A stretch of DNA of 53,926 nt from Caldifarciminota bacterium (GCA_015490465.1 WFXS01000013.1:1-53926); one strand, 5' to 3'; shown: positions 7,425-16,861, counted from the stretch's first letter. The notes: generated from the sequence alone by a model not told the origin. A program made the numbers and translations.

Positions 7425-8600
7425 TCAAATCCCCGATGCTAACCTGTCCCAGATCTCCCTGAGGTTGAGCTCGCCCTTACTTCTTCTGTCTCTGGTGAAT
7501 ATTCCGAACTTCGCCTTATAACCCTCAAGCCACTCGTAGTTGTCCATGAGACTCCAGTACAGGTAGCCCGCCACCCCTACCCCCTCGTCCATGGCACGCC
7601 TCACCTGTTTGAGGTGTTCCCTTATGAACCTTACCCTCTCCTCGTGGCTCTCCGTGGCTATTCCGTTTTCGGTTATTATGACCGGTCTGTTGAAGTTGTA
7701 CTTCTTGAGGAGCATGTACAATCCCTCCGGGAAGACCTCCCATCCGAGGGAGTTCCTCCACACACCTTCCGGAAACTCCTCCACACCGAAGGGCTGAAGG
7801 AGTGAGAACCTCACCCTGTCCCGCGTGTAGTAGTTTATGCCTATGAAGTCCCCTCCGGGGTGTATGTTCTCCATGAAGGCCGCAGGGGGTGGTATTTTGC
7901 CGGATATCTCGGAGTATATGGGCAGGAAGTTAAACAGGTACTCCCTCAGGTAGGCCGGTATCCTTCCGAGTGTCCCTGCGGGGGTAAAAACCCTCAGGTG
8001 GTGGGCTATACCGACCTTAGCCCCCCTCACGTTGGCCTTTATAGCGGCGTAGGCCTGTGAGTGGGCGCGCAGCATGTTCCTTACCACCTTCATGGCCTTA
8101 AAGATGGACCTTTCGCCGGGTGGCCAGTCTCCAGCGACGTAGCCCCTGTAGGCGTAAACGTTGGGTTCGTTTACGGTTATCCAGAGCTTTACGTCTGAGA
8201 AGTAACGGCTGACGAGGTCGGCGTACCTTCCGAAGATCTGAGGGGCATCCTTCCTCAACCAACCACCGGACTCGTAGAACCAGACGGGGTTCGTAAAGTG
8301 GTGAAGGGTAAGGATGGGTGTTATTCCGGTCCTCTGAAGGGCGTCCACGAACCGCCTGTATCTGAGGAGATTCTTCAGGTTAAATACCCCGTCCTCCACC
8401 TCTATCCTGCTCCACTCAAGGCTGAAGCGGTAGGCGTTCGCCCCGATCTTCAGGAGGAGGTCTATGTCCTCTTCCATCCTCTCCCAGCCGTTGCACGCCT
8501 CCCCCACCGGGGGAGCCTTCCCTTCCCTCTCCCATAACGTCCAGTCGTTGAAGGTGTTCCCTTCTATCTGGTGGGAGCTCGTGGCGGCTCCGAGTAGCAC
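7425..8600 (-). CDS. Glycoside hydrolase family 1 (beta-glycosidase)
   Basis: This 391-residue TIM-barrel enzyme hydrolyses beta-linked glucosides or galactosides with retention. It starts GAATSSHQIEG, the usual GH1 N-terminus minus a few residues. The acid/base Glu145 lies in WITVNEPN and the nucleophile Glu311 in VIITENG; the sugar-binding segments LHHFTNPVWF and SLMDNYEWLEGY are intact. It is shorter than most family members (about 440-450). The start is a GTG 6 bases after a TAAAAT box. No signal peptide is present, so it is cytoplasmic and acts on imported oligosaccharides. Confidence 0.94.
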   Translation of the reverse strand: MLLGAATSSHQIEGNTFNDWTLWEREGKAPPVGEACNGWERMEEDIDLLLKIGANAYRFSLEWSRIEVEDGVFNLKNLLRYRRFVDALQRTGITPILTLHHFTNPVWFYESGGWLRKDAPQIFGRYADLVSRYFSDVKLWITVNEPNVYAYRGYVAGDWPPGERSIFKAMKVVRNMLRAHSQAYAAIKANVRGAKVGIAHHLRVFTPAGTLGRIPAYLREYLFNFLPIYSEISGKIPPPAAFMENIHPGGDFIGINYYTRDRVRFSLLQPFGVEEFPEGVWRNSLGWEVFPEGLYMLLKKYNFNRPVIITENGIATESHEERVRFIREHLKQVRRAMDEGVGVAGYLYWSLMDNYEWLEGYKAKFGIFTRDRRSKGELNLREIWDRLASGI

Positions 8601-8606
8601 ACGGAC

Positions 8607-8612
8607 ATTTTA
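8607..8612 (-). promoter_or_regulatory. -10 box of GH1 gene
   Basis: TAAAAT on the minus strand ends 6 bases before the GTG start. Confidence 0.65.
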
Positions 8613-8618
8613 CGGGGG

Positions 8619-10349
8619 CTACCTGACTATTTTGCGAACTACTTTCCCACCGGATACTACGAAGTAGACGCCCCTACTTCCTCTAAACCCTTTCAGGTCT
8701 CCCCGGTATACGAGTCTGCCCGACGGGTCGTACACCTCCACTTCGCCGTAAGTGTAATCTATAGCCCCACTCTCATGTACCACCAGTTCACCGGATGAAC
8801 CCACCGGCAGGGGTACGGGAAGGTTCTCGGAGAATTCGGACGTGTTCCACAGGTTATCCCGGCTCAAGGCCGTGAGGTAGAGGGACCCCGACCCCCAGTC
8901 CGGGCCAAGGCTGTCCACCTTCAGGGATACGTTGAAGGAGTTGAGTACCACCGGGACCGCCGTAAGGAAGGTTCCCCCCTCTCCGTGGCCGTTGACCTCA
9001 CCCGGACAGTTCTCGCTATCAAGCGTAGAGACGACGTAGACCTCAACGCTGTCCGCTCCCGTGTAGGCCCTTCCCCATACGAGGAGGGTCGTATCTCCTG
9101 AAGATACGTAAAGCTTTGCCGAGTCCAGATAGGGGTAGTCTATAAGGACGTTGGGGTTGTTGGTCTGTCTCAGGCCGTCGTTACACGTTACTCCGTCTCC
9201 GGCCGATCCTGAGGCACCCGACGAGTCCAGATCTATGGCGAGGCCTCCGTTATCTGAGAAGTAGTTCCGGGTAATTAGGACGTTCGTGGATATACCCCTC
9301 TTTTCGCCCACACCCACACCCGGTCCGGGCAGGTTCCACCCGTTTCCGTATATGCGGTTGTAGGATATCTCCACGTAGTCGGACCCCCCGTCTACGAACA
9401 CGCCCTTGGTCCCGTTACCGTATACGGTATTCTCCGTGATAACGGTCGTATCGGCGTCGTAACGTACCTCTATGCCGGCGCCGAAGACCCTGATGTCGGA
9501 CCCTCCGGGGTTGTTGGACGAGTGGATGAGGTTGTGCCGCAGGGTAACGTTACTGAAATAGACGTTAACGTTGTCCCCCTGATCAAAGTACCACGCACTG
9601 GCGAAGATTTCTGAGGAGTCCATCACCCAGCCGGAAGATGTCGTGGCCGAAGTGTTTCCGAACTTGACGCCATGGGAACCGCAGAAGCCGACGTACAGAC
9701 GGGAGAGTTTTCCGGACGTCCCATCGTCCACGAAGACGCAGTCCGAACGGGACGAATCCACCGGTTCGCTACCGTCGGCCGGAAGACCCACGAACAGTTC
9801 CCTCAGGGTTACGTTATGGCTTCCCGGTTTTACGCGTATCACCTGACTCCCGGAGCTTCCTCCTCCGTTGAAGAAGGCTATGCCCCTTACGAGGACGTCG
9901 CTCGCGTTTATCTCAAGCATTCCAGATATACTTGAGTTCCCGTTCAGGTCTATCTCAACTTCGGGGCAGGGGAAGTACGGTAAGGTGGCTCCGAGTGTTC
10001 CGACGGTACGAGGGTACGAGTTCCGCACCCCCGTCCACCCGGCCGAATCCGGGGCCGCCCTGTAGGAAGTATGGCACAGGTTGGTGTTCCCACGGTTGGC
10101 CGTCTGGCTCCACCCGTCTATGAGGACGGGGTCGGTTATAATCGGAAGTTTTGAGGTAAGGGTTATCCTCCACCAGCAGTTTCCGGAGGAGCATACGTAT
10201 CCGGGGTCGGTGTCAGGGATGTTGAAGGTGATCGTATCGGGGCCGGGGGATGCGTTGGCCTGATCTATGGCCCATCTAAACGTTCCGGGGGAGCCATTGT
10301 CCCCCGTACTGACCACCTGATAGGTTGCGGATAAAAGGTACAAAAACAT
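8619..10349 (-). CDS. Secreted right-handed beta-helix protein with C-terminal sorting-type domain
   Basis: This protein has 576 residues. The N-terminal part (STGDNGSPGTFRWAIDQAN) resembles the opening of CSLREA-type surface proteins. Residues of about 150-400 contain repeated beta-helix turns such as VLVRGIAFFNGGG, VTITENTVYGNGTKGVFV and VEISYNRIYGNGW. The last 40 residues (PSGRLVYRG...RGVYFVVSGGKVVRKIVR) match the C-terminal domain shared by five other proteins here, like type IX secretion tails. The N-terminus is only MFLYLLSATYQ, a very short uncharged hydrophobic stretch; an in-frame TAG upstream rules out a longer one. It probably binds or cleaves a polysaccharide, but no catalytic site is evident. 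Confidence 0.8.
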   Translation of the reverse strand: MFLYLLSATYQVVSTGDNGSPGTFRWAIDQANASPGPDTITFNIPDTDPGYVCSSGNCWWRITLTSKLPIITDPVLIDGWSQTANRGNTNLCHTSYRAAPDSAGWTGVRNSYPRTVGTLGATLPYFPCPEVEIDLNGNSSISGMLEINASDVLVRGIAFFNGGGSSGSQVIRVKPGSHNVTLRELFVGLPADGSEPVDSSRSDCVFVDDGTSGKLSRLYVGFCGSHGVKFGNTSATTSSGWVMDSSEIFASAWYFDQGDNVNVYFSNVTLRHNLIHSSNNPGGSDIRVFGAGIEVRYDADTTVITENTVYGNGTKGVFVDGGSDYVEISYNRIYGNGWNLPGPGVGVGEKRGISTNVLITRNYFSDNGGLAIDLDSSGASGSAGDGVTCNDGLRQTNNPNVLIDYPYLDSAKLYVSSGDTTLLVWGRAYTGADSVEVYVVSTLDSENCPGEVNGHGEGGTFLTAVPVVLNSFNVSLKVDSLGPDWGSGSLYLTALSRDNLWNTSEFSENLPVPLPVGSSGELVVHESGAIDYTYGEVEVYDPSGRLVYRGDLKGFRGSRGVYFVVSGGKVVRKIVR

Positions 10350-10361
10350 TGACCTGTCTTT

Positions 10362-10367
10362 ATTCTA
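10362..10367 (-). promoter_or_regulatory. -10 box of the beta-helix gene
   Basis: TAGAAT on the minus strand ends 12 bases before the ATG at 10349. Confidence 0.6.
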
Positions 10368-10477
10368 AGGGTGCCTATCGGTTCGGTGTATGGAAGGGAA
10401 CTTTATGCGTATCCACTTTACCGACGTCAAACTGGCAAAATGTTCCGTTTACGTGGAGCGCTCCCCCTTTATCCGTT

Positions 10478-10483
10478 TAAAAT
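10478..10483 (+). promoter_or_regulatory. -10 box of the FkbM methyltransferase gene
   Basis: TAAAAT ends 10 bases before the ATG at 10494. It decides that start over an in-frame ATG at 10371. Confidence 0.6.
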
Positions 10484-10493
10484 AACGGCTTAC

Positions 10494-11267
10494 ATGTGGA
10501 GGATCAGGAGAGTACTGCTAAGCGCCCTCAGGTATTTGAAAATTCCCATGACCTTCAGGAACGTCTACGGGGCGAAGATGATGGTGATGGAAGGTATAGG
10601 AGAGGAGTATTTTTTGAGCAGAGAGGAGGTGGGAACGCTTGGTGTTTTGAACAGATTTTTGGGACGTGGGGACGTTTTCGTGGATGTGGGGGCGTACGTA
10701 GGTTTCTTCAGTATGTACGCCTCCCGGATAGTGGGCGAGGAAGGGAAGGTTCTCGCCTTTGAACCCAACCCGCTGGCCTACAGGGTTCTTTTGAAGAATC
10801 TCAAAATGAACTCTATAAAAAACGTGATTGCCCTGAACGTAGCGCTGGGGAGCAGGGAGGAGTACCGTTATCTCTCCATGAACGACAACAGGCCAGCGAG
10901 CGAGACCACGTTAATGGATACGGGTCGGAATGGAAAGAGGGTCCGCGTGAGGGTCAGGAGACTGGACGACGTGTTAAACGATCTGGGGATAGGGAATGTT
11001 CGTATGGTGAAGATAGACGTTGAAGGGTGGGAGAACGAGGTTCTGAAGGGAACGGTCAGAACGATTGAGAGGTCAAGGCCTATACTTGTAATAGAGAAGG
11101 GGCCGCTCTTTCTGGGCGGGTACATGTATCTGCTGGAAAGGGGATACAGCCCGTTCGTTCTCAAGGGTACCAAGCGAAGGGTGTCGGAGATGGTGCCGGT
11201 GGAGGAGTACGACAACGTTCCGCTCTATGACAACATCATCTTTTTACCGGAAGATGTGCGTCTATAG
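10494..11267 (+). CDS. FkbM-family SAM-dependent methyltransferase
   Basis: This protein of about 257 residues has the Rossmann-type methyltransferase core. Motif I is VFVDVGAYVGFFSMYASRI, followed by VLAFEPNPLAYRVLLKN (Glu that binds the SAM ribose), then VRMVKIDVEGWENEVLKG, the FkbM hallmark. Family members O-methylate sugars or lipids, often in surface polysaccharide synthesis; the substrate here is unknown. An upstream in-frame ATG at 10371 exists, but the -10 box at 10478 and the MWRIRRVLLSALRYL beginning favour 10494. It stands alone, divergent from the secreted beta-helix gene. Confidence 0.85.
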   Translation: MWRIRRVLLSALRYLKIPMTFRNVYGAKMMVMEGIGEEYFLSREEVGTLGVLNRFLGRGDVFVDVGAYVGFFSMYASRIVGEEGKVLAFEPNPLAYRVLLKNLKMNSIKNVIALNVALGSREEYRYLSMNDNRPASETTLMDTGRNGKRVRVRVRRLDDVLNDLGIGNVRMVKIDVEGWENEVLKGTVRTIERSRPILVIEKGPLFLGGYMYLLERGYSPFVLKGTKRRVSEMVPVEEYDNVPLYDNIIFLPEDVRL

Positions 11268-11395
11268 CAGGTTGGCCCGTACTGAGACACAGGAAAACGA
11301 TATTAGCGCCCCCACCCCCTTCGGTTCGGGATCCTAAAACCTGAACGATAAGGGAGATGTGTGGGAGGGAGGGGGGAGAGCAAGAAAATCTGGTA
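11268..11395. other. Short gene-free stretch after the methyltransferase
   Basis: This is non-coding, G/C-homopolymer-rich sequence between the FkbM gene and the transposase relic. A short antisense frame crosses it but has no family features. Confidence 0.4.
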
Positions 11396-11870
11396 TTACG
11401 CTGATAGGGTGATTGGCTCATAGTGAATACGAAGGAGGTTATGAAGACCCTCGTTATGGTACTCATAGGCTTCGGGAAGAAAGTCTATCACCTCCTTTAG
11501 ACTCTCTTTATCCCGTTTTCGCTTCACTGCTACAAACCTGACCTTCAGAAACTCATTAACGTGTACTATCGCCGACCACATCTCGTCTATGCTTATCCTT
11601 ATTGCCCTCCGCAACCTTGAAAACAACATCATGAGCGTAACTATGTACCCTATAACTCATACCCTCTGCCCTCATCTTTAACGCTAACTTCAGATCCTCC
11701 TCCCACACTCCTTGCACAGATACGTCTGCCTCCCATCCGGCTTCTTACCGTTCTTCACCACTTCCCTTGACCCACACCACCTGCACACTACCCCATGTTC
11801 CCCCTTCTTCCTCCTTACCTTCTTATTGCCCTTTAGTCTTATCTTTTGCGAGGTTTCTGGCCAGACAACT
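11396..11870 (-). pseudogene. Relic of an IS1-like transposase
   Basis: Two pieces in different frames are recognisable on the minus strand. The upstream piece (about 11870-11700) encodes a four-Cys zinc ribbon, CRWCGSREVVKNGKKPDG then YLCKECGRR, as in InsA-type proteins, and then a stop. After a stretch reading LKLALKMRAEGMSYR there is a deletion or frameshift. The downstream piece (11632-11396) reads IDEMWSAIVHVNEFLKVRF and DFLPEAYEYHNEGLHNL, which resembles the catalytic core of IS1-type transposases. The middle of the enzyme is missing, so it is inactive. No clear terminal repeats were found. Confidence 0.7.
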
Positions 11871-11963
11871 CAGGGGGAGGGCGGAGGAGCGTCCCAACCC
11901 TTAGGGGCCGTAAGTCCTCACCCATAACGCCCTTGGGGGCGAGTTCCCCTCGGAGTACCAATT

Positions 11964-11970
11964 AAAAAAA
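11964..11970 (-). terminator. T-run after tRNA-Glu
   Basis: Seven Ts on the minus strand directly follow the tRNA 3' end; the acceptor and T stems supply the preceding hairpin. This is probably the terminator of the tRNA transcript. Confidence 0.5.
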
Positions 11971-11971
11971 G

Positions 11972-12046
11972 CGCCCCCACCGGGATTTGAACCCGGGTTT
12001 CGTGGCTGAGAACCACGCGTCCTGGACCTGGCTAGACGATGGGGGC
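11972..12046 (-). tRNA. tRNA-Glu (anticodon CUC)
   Basis: This is a 75-nt cloverleaf. The acceptor GCCCCCA pairs with TGGGGGC and is followed by discriminator G. The D arm contains CTAGCCAGGTCC, the anticodon stem CGTGG/CCACG encloses TTCTCAG (anticodon CTC, codon GAG), and the T arm CCCGG GTTCAAATC CCGG is intact. CCA is not encoded. It lies 46 bases downstream of rplX, where the S10-type operon breaks off. Confidence 0.96.
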
Positions 12047-12059
12047 GCGTGAGGATGAT

Positions 12060-12065
12060 ATTATA
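12060..12065 (-). promoter_or_regulatory. -10 box of tRNA-Glu
   Basis: TATAAT on the minus strand lies 13 bases before the tRNA 5' end. It is a separate promoter from the ribosomal operon. Confidence 0.6.
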
Positions 12066-12092
12066 AGGCTGAACTGAGGGGGAGGTAGGACC

Positions 12093-12410
12093 TCAATCTA
12101 TCACCTCCCCACACTTCTTACAGTACCTGACCTTGCGGCCGTCCTCAAGGAAACGGAAGCCGACGCGGGTGGGCTGGCCACATTTGGGGCATACGAGCAT
12201 GAGCTTGGAGACGTATATCGGGGCCGGTACCTCCTCAATCTGGGCTTCCTCCCTGCCGTGCTTCCTTCCCCTGTGCCTCTTAACGAGATTTACACCCTCA
12301 ACTATCGCCCTGTTCTTTCTGGGGAATAGCCTGGTTACTCTGCCCTGATGCCCCTTCCACTTACCGGAGAGGACTATTACCGTGTCTCCCCTCTTTATCT
12401 TGAAGGCCAT
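12093..12410 (-). CDS. rplX: 50S ribosomal protein L24
   Basis: This protein of about 105 residues opens with the KOW motif: FKIKRGDTVIVLSGKWKGHQ then GRVTRLFPRKNRAIVEGVN. It ends with a four-Cys zinc ribbon (CPKCGQPTR...YCKKCG), found in some L24 forms. L24 helps start assembly of the large subunit. The ATG at 12410 overlaps the rplN stop (TGATG). It is the last gene of the operon: rplE, rpsN and rpsH, which normally follow, are absent. Confidence 0.95.
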   Translation of the reverse strand: MAFKIKRGDTVIVLSGKWKGHQGRVTRLFPRKNRAIVEGVNLVKRHRGRKHGREEAQIEEVPAPIYVSKLMLVCPKCGQPTRVGFRFLEDGRKVRYCKKCGEVID

Positions 12411-12796
12411 CACAGCACCTCCGGTGCGAGGGATACTATCTTCAGAAAGCCCTTGTCGCGGAGTTCACGGGCCACGGGTCCGAAGACGCGGGTACCCTTC
12501 GGCTCTCCGGCCTGGTTTATGAGGACGACGGCGTTGTCACCGAAGCGGATGTAGGAGCCGTCCCTGCGGCGGATCTCCTTCTTGGTGCGAACTATTACGG
12601 CCTTGTGGACCTCCCCCTTCTTGGCGGAGGCGTTGGGTATGGCCCTCTTTATGGAGACCACCACCACGTCGCCCACGTTGGCGGCCACCCTTCCCCCTCT
12701 ACGTCCACTCCCTTTAAGGACCTTGATTATAAAAGCCTCTTTCGCTCCGGTATTGTCCGCCACGGTAACGTAGGAAAGCTCAGGAAGATTCCTCAT
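12410..12796 (-). CDS. rplN: 50S ribosomal protein L14
   Basis: This 128-residue L14 contains the family signature with [20 protein letters not shown] and [20 protein letters not shown]. It contacts 16S rRNA in the bridge between subunits. The start overlaps the rpsQ end by 17 bases, within the S10 operon order. It is slightly longer than the usual 122 residues because of an extra N-terminal MRNLPELSY. Confidence 0.97.
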   Translation of the reverse strand: MRNLPELSYVTVADNTGAKEAFIIKVLKGSGRRGGRVAANVGDVVVVSIKRAIPNASAKKGEVHKAVIVRTKKEIRRRDGSYIRFGDNAVVLINQAGEPKGTRVFGPVARELRDKGFLKIVSLAPEVL

Positions 12797-13094
12797 TTCC
12801 CAGTACCTCCTTTGCTATCTCCTCAAGTACCGGCGCTTTGCGGAGGATCTTTACGAGCCTCCACCTCTTGAGCCTTGAGAGGGGACGGGTCTCCATGACC
12901 TCAACGAGGTCCCCCACGTGGCTCTCGTTGTTCTCGTCGTGTACGTAGATCTTCTTACGCACCTTTATGTATTTTCTGTACTTGGGATGCATCTTCATAC
13001 GGTAAACGGCCACCACGCGGGTTTTGTTCATCTTATCGCTAACTACCACACCGCGCAGCACCTTTCTCCTCCCCCTGTGTCCCTGATTGCTCAT
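12780..13094 (-). CDS. rpsQ: 30S ribosomal protein S17
   Basis: This 104-residue S17 carries [20 protein letters not shown] and [20 protein letters not shown], the core of the family OB fold. It binds 16S rRNA. It has a C-terminal extension ([18 protein letters not shown]) beyond the usual 85-90 residues. Its start overlaps the rpmC stop by 4 bases. Confidence 0.97.
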   Translation of the reverse strand: MSNQGHRGRRKVLRGVVVSDKMNKTRVVAVYRMKMHPKYRKYIKVRKKIYVHDENNESHVGDLVEVMETRPLSRLKRWRLVKILRKAPVLEEIAKEVLGNEESS

Positions 13095-13294
13095 AGCTTT
13101 ACCCCCTTCTCTCTGAGTACGGTCAGTACTCTCGCTATCTCCCTGCGGTAGTACCTTACTAAGTTGCGATCCTCAAGCTGTCCGAGGGCCTTCTTGAAGC
13201 GGGCGTCCCGTAGCTGGGCGCGGAGTACCCGGAGCCTCGCCTGAAGTTCATCTACGCTCATAGCCCTTAGGTCTTTGGCCTTCGTGGGCTTCAT
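13091..13294 (-). CDS. rpmC: 50S ribosomal protein L29
   Basis: This 67-residue two-helix protein has the L29 pattern LRAMSVDELQARLRVLRAQL and the tail LVRYYRREIARVLTVLREK. It sits near the polypeptide exit tunnel. It lies between rplP and rpsQ as in most bacteria, with 4-base overlaps on both sides. Confidence 0.96.
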   Translation of the reverse strand: MKPTKAKDLRAMSVDELQARLRVLRAQLRDARFKKALGQLEDRNLVRYYRREIARVLTVLREKGVKL

Positions 13295-13710
13295 CTCCCC
13301 ACCTCCTTGGTTGAGACTATCTTGGTGCGGACGGGGAGTTTGGAGGCGGCGGTTTTAAGGGCTTTAATGGCGTCCTCCTCCTTCGCCCCGGCCACTTCAA
13401 AGAGGATGGTGCCGGGCTTTACGACGGCGTACCATGCGTGGACGTCCCCCTTACCGCCTCCCATACGGACCTCTGCGGGCTTCTTGGTGTAGGGCCTGTG
13501 GGGGAAGATGCGGATCCATAGGCGGGCCTTCTTGCCGACGGCGCGGACTATGGCCACACGGGCGGCCTCTATCTGGCGGGCGAATATACGACCCCGATCC
13601 ATACTCTTGAGGGCGTACTCCCCGTACTCTATGCGGTTACCGGAGGTGGCCACGCCCTTGAGTTTGGCCCTGTGCTGCTTCCTCCACTTTACCCGGCGGG
13701 GCTGCATCAT
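13291..13710 (-). CDS. rplP: 50S ribosomal protein L16
   Basis: This 139-residue L16 starts MMQPRRVKWRKQHR. It contains RIFPHRPYTKKPAEVRMGGG and KGDVHAWYAVVKPGTILFE, the signature segments that line the A site of the large subunit. The start overlaps the rpsC stop (ATGA). Confidence 0.98.
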   Translation of the reverse strand: MMQPRRVKWRKQHRAKLKGVATSGNRIEYGEYALKSMDRGRIFARQIEAARVAIVRAVGKKARLWIRIFPHRPYTKKPAEVRMGGGKGDVHAWYAVVKPGTILFEVAGAKEEDAIKALKTAASKLPVRTKIVSTKEVGR

Positions 13711-14381
13711 GATTTGACCTCCTTCTTACCTCTCAGTATGTCACCCTTGTATATCCAGACCTTCACGCCTATGGTTCCCCACTTGGTGAAGGCGGTATCG
13801 TACCCGTAGTCTATGTTGGCCCTGAGGGTCTGCAGGGGTACCCTCCCCTTGATGTACCACTCCTTGCGGGCTATCTCGGCCCCGCCTATACGTCCCTTCA
13901 CCTGTACCCTTATCCCTTTGGCGCCCATCCTCATGGCGGAGTAGACCGCCCTCTTCATCAGGCGGCGATGGTAAACACGCTGCTCAAGGCGGCGGGCTAT
14001 GTTGTACGCCACGAGCTGGGCATCAAGTTCGGGGTGGGTTATCTCCTGATGCTCAACGAATATCCTCTTCTCCGGGCCCCCGAAGGTCCTGTTCAGGGCT
14101 TCCCGGAGTCCCTCTATGTTCTTCCCGCCCTTACCGATTATCACACCCGGACGGGCGGTGTGTATGGTGACGTGGACGTTCAGACCCACCCGGTTGATGG
14201 TCACCCGCGAGATCTGGGGGTCGTTGGGTAGACGGCTGTAATAGTCAACGATGAACTTACGTATCTGGTAGTCCTCAAGGAGGTTCTGGACGTACTCCTG
14301 CTTTGTATCGGCGTACCAGATTGACTGCCAGGGTCTGAAGTACCCCGTCCTGAGTCCGATAGGATTGGCTTTCTGACCCAT
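13707..14381 (-). CDS. rpsC: 30S ribosomal protein S3
   Basis: This 224-residue S3 begins [20 protein letters not shown]. The KH domain contains ARPGVIIGKGGKNIEGLREA, and the C-terminal domain contains RMGAKGIRVQVKGRIGGAEI. S3 lies at the mRNA entry tunnel. It abuts rplV. Confidence 0.98.
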   Translation of the reverse strand: MGQKANPIGLRTGYFRPWQSIWYADTKQEYVQNLLEDYQIRKFIVDYYSRLPNDPQISRVTINRVGLNVHVTIHTARPGVIIGKGGKNIEGLREALNRTFGGPEKRIFVEHQEITHPELDAQLVAYNIARRLEQRVYHRRLMKRAVYSAMRMGAKGIRVQVKGRIGGAEIARKEWYIKGRVPLQTLRANIDYGYDTAFTKWGTIGVKVWIYKGDILRGKKEVKS

Positions 14382-14809
14382 TACTTACCCTCCTTTTTGC
14401 TATCGGGCAGGACGACTACCGTTATATGCGATGTCCTGCGCCTGAATATACCGTTGCCTCCAAAGCGGGCGGGTTTCACTGCGGGCTTCGGTATCTTCCA
14501 CATCGGGCCCCTATCCACCTTGACTATGGCGATCCTCAGGTGGGGGTAGAGGTCGTCCACGCTCCTCTCCGGGGCGAACTTATCCCTGTAGGAGGCGACG
14601 GCCGCCCGGAGGACCTTACGCATTATACGGGCGCCCTTCTTAGGTGTGAACTGCAGGACGTAGTCGGCCTCCTGGACGTTCATTCCCTTTACGAGGTCGG
14701 CGATGAGCTTCATCTTCTTGGGGGAAATACGGGCCCTCCTGAGGGTGGAGTACCCACCCACGGCCTTCCACTCCCTCTTCGTAAGCTGTCCAAAGGGTTT
14801 AACCTTCAT
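14381..14809 (-). CDS. rplV: 50S ribosomal protein L22
   Basis: This 142-residue L22 carries [20 protein letters not shown] near its start. The tip loop that lines the exit tunnel contains [10 protein letters not shown] and [19 protein letters not shown]. It has an N-terminal extension of about 25 residues relative to short L22 forms. It lies between rpsS and rpsC. Confidence 0.97.
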   Translation of the reverse strand: MKVKPFGQLTKREWKAVGGYSTLRRARISPKKMKLIADLVKGMNVQEADYVLQFTPKKGARIMRKVLRAAVASYRDKFAPERSVDDLYPHLRIAIVKVDRGPMWKIPKPAVKPARFGGNGIFRRRTSHITVVVLPDSKKEGK

Positions 14810-15090
14810 TTCCTACCCGCCTTCTTGCCCTCTTTGTCCTTATGCCCTCCGAACTTGCGCGTGGGGGCGAACTCTCCGAGGCGATGTCCCACCATCTCCT
14901 GCGTGACGTAGACGGGTATGAAGGTCTTGCCGTTGTGGACGAGGAAGGTCAGGCCTATGAACTCCGGCAGGATCATAGACGCCCTGGACCACGTCTTTAT
15001 GGGGGTCTTGTCCCCCTTCTCCAGAGCCTTACGCACCTTCTTAAGCAGCTTCGGATGTACGTACGGCCCCTTCTTCAGGCTTCTGGCCAT
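14806..15090 (-). CDS. rpsS: 30S ribosomal protein S19
   Basis: This 94-residue S19 opens with [19 protein letters not shown] and contains [20 protein letters not shown] and [19 protein letters not shown]. It binds 16S rRNA in the head of the small subunit. The 4-base gap from rplB contains a GGAG Shine-Dalgarno. Confidence 0.98.
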   Translation of the reverse strand: MARSLKKGPYVHPKLLKKVRKALEKGDKTPIKTWSRASMILPEFIGLTFLVHNGKTFIPVYVTQEMVGHRLGEFAPTRKFGGHKDKEGKKAGRK

Positions 15091-15094
15091 ATCT

Positions 15095-15943
15095 TCACTC
15101 CTTTGATCCGTATCCTATCCTCCGACGCTTGACGATGAAGGTGTCGGAGGGCTTCCTCTTTCTGCGCGTCTTAACGCCGCGGGCTATCTTACCCCAGGGC
15201 GTCTTCGGTATCTTACCTTTGGTGCGACCCTCACCGCCTCCGTGGGGATGATCCACGGGGTTCATGGCGACGCCCCTGACGGCGGGACGGCGTCCGAGCC
15301 AGCGGTTTCTGCCAGCCTTACCGAGGGTGACGTTCTCGTGATCCACGTTGGAGACCTGCCCGACGGTGGCGTAACAGTTGTGATGGAACTTCCGGATCTC
15401 CTTTGAGGGGAGCTGGACGTATATCCAGTTCTCGTCCTTTGACATTATGGTGGCGTAGGTCCCGGCGGCCCTTACCAGCTGGCCGCCCTTACCGGGTATC
15501 ATCTCAAGGTTGTGGATGGGCGTTCCCTCCGGTATCTTTTCAAGGGGCAGGGCGTTACCCACCTTTATGGGAGCGTCCGGACCGGCCACCACCTCGTCCC
15601 CCACCTTCAGGCCCTCGGGCGCTATTATGTACCGCTTCTCCCCGTCCCTGTAGGCTATGAGGGCTATGAAGGCCGTCCTGTTGGGGTCGTACTCTATGGA
15701 CTTAACGACTCCCGGGACACCGACCTTGTCGTGGCGCACAAAGTCTATTATGCGGTACTTCCTCTTGTTACCACCGCCCCTGTGGCGTACGGTTATCCTC
15801 CCCTGATTGTTCCTCCCGGCCTTCTGCTTCTTGGGTTTGGTCAGGGACTTCTCCGGCTCCTCCTTGGTTACGTAAGCGGAGTAGTCCACAACACTCATCC
15901 ATCTGCGGCCGGGAGTGTAGGGTTTGTACTTCTTTATCGGCAT
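15095..15943 (-). CDS. rplB: 50S ribosomal protein L2
   Basis: This 282-residue L2 has the invariant C-terminal segment [20 protein letters not shown], which lies near the peptidyl transferase centre, and [20 protein letters not shown] earlier. It is needed for subunit joining. Length is normal and the operon position (after rplW) is normal. Confidence 0.99.
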   Translation of the reverse strand: MPIKKYKPYTPGRRWMSVVDYSAYVTKEEPEKSLTKPKKQKAGRNNQGRITVRHRGGGNKRKYRIIDFVRHDKVGVPGVVKSIEYDPNRTAFIALIAYRDGEKRYIIAPEGLKVGDEVVAGPDAPIKVGNALPLEKIPEGTPIHNLEMIPGKGGQLVRAAGTYATIMSKDENWIYVQLPSKEIRKFHHNCYATVGQVSNVDHENVTLGKAGRNRWLGRRPAVRGVAMNPVDHPHGGGEGRTKGKIPKTPWGKIARGVKTRRKRKPSDTFIVKRRRIGYGSKE

Positions 15944-15944
15944 A

Positions 15945-16241
15945 TCACACCCCCAGGTCTATCTTATGGCCCTCAGCGAGGGTCACTATGGCCTTCTTGT
16001 ACTTACTCGTACGTCCCACGATACGGCGGCGACGGAGATCCCTGCGGGGCTTCGGCTTGTAGTTCATGGTGTTGACCTTTATAACCTTGACGCCGAAGAT
16101 CCTCTCAACGGCCTCCTTTATCTGGTGCTTGTTGGCGTCGGGATGTACTATGAAGGTGTACTTGTTGTACTTATCTCGCAGGTTCAGAGCTTTCTCCGTA
16201 AGTACGGGTCTTATAAGAACTTCCTCGTGGGAAAGTTTCAT
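15945..16241 (-). CDS. rplW: 50S ribosomal protein L23
   Basis: This 98-residue L23 shows [20 protein letters not shown], then [20 protein letters not shown] and [18 protein letters not shown]. It forms the docking site for trigger factor and SRP at the tunnel exit. It overlaps rplD by 4 bases. Confidence 0.97.
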   Translation of the reverse strand: MKLSHEEVLIRPVLTEKALNLRDKYNKYTFIVHPDANKHQIKEAVERIFGVKVIKVNTMNYKPKPRRDLRRRRIVGRTSKYKKAIVTLAEGHKIDLGV

Positions 16242-16861
16242 GATAACCTCTCCTTCAGCTTTTCTATTGCCCCATCCTCCGCGACCACGTAGTCGGACCA
16301 GAGGACGAAGTACGTGTTTAGCTGGTCGGCGTGCAGGACGTGGACGTCGGGGATGTTGCGGGCGGAGAGGTAGAAAACGCGGTTGTAGTCCTTCGGTACG
16401 AAGAGGACGTTCTTTCCAACCAGGCCCACGCTCTTGAGGAAGTTGTAGACGGTTTTGGTTTTGGGTTGATCCAGAGCCATGTTTTCAATCAGAAGGATGC
16501 GACCGTTCTGCGCCCTGTCGGCGAGGGCCATACGGAGGGCGAGCCTCTTCGCTTTTTTGGGCATCTTTATGTAGTACTCCTTCGGACGGGGGCCGTGGGC
16601 CTTTCCTCCTCCCACGAATATGGGGGCGTACCTGTCCCCGTGCCTGGCCCTACCCATGTGTTTCTGGGGCCAGATCTTCCTGCGGGAACCTTTTACCTCA
16701 CCGCGGGTTTTGGCGTGATGGGTCCCCTGCCTCTGGTTGTAGAGGTAAACCCTGACGGCCTCCCATAGAAGGTGTCTGTTGGGTTTTATTCCAAGGAAGT
16801 CTGCCGGGAGGTCCCGCTCGCCCTTCTTCTCACCCGTGATGCTGTAGATCGGGGCCTTCAT
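16238..16861 (-). CDS. rplD: 50S ribosomal protein L4
   Basis: This 207-residue L4 has the tunnel-lining loop region NQRQGTHHAKTRGEVKGSRR and KIWPQKHMGRARHGDRYAPI, followed by a globular domain with VLFVPKDYNRVFYLSARNIP. In E. coli L4 also represses its own operon; nothing in this sequence shows whether that occurs here. It sits between rplC and rplW. Confidence 0.97.
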   Translation of the reverse strand: MKAPIYSITGEKKGERDLPADFLGIKPNRHLLWEAVRVYLYNQRQGTHHAKTRGEVKGSRRKIWPQKHMGRARHGDRYAPIFVGGGKAHGPRPKEYYIKMPKKAKRLALRMALADRAQNGRILLIENMALDQPKTKTVYNFLKSVGLVGKNVLFVPKDYNRVFYLSARNIPDVHVLHADQLNTYFVLWSDYVVAEDGAIEKLKERLS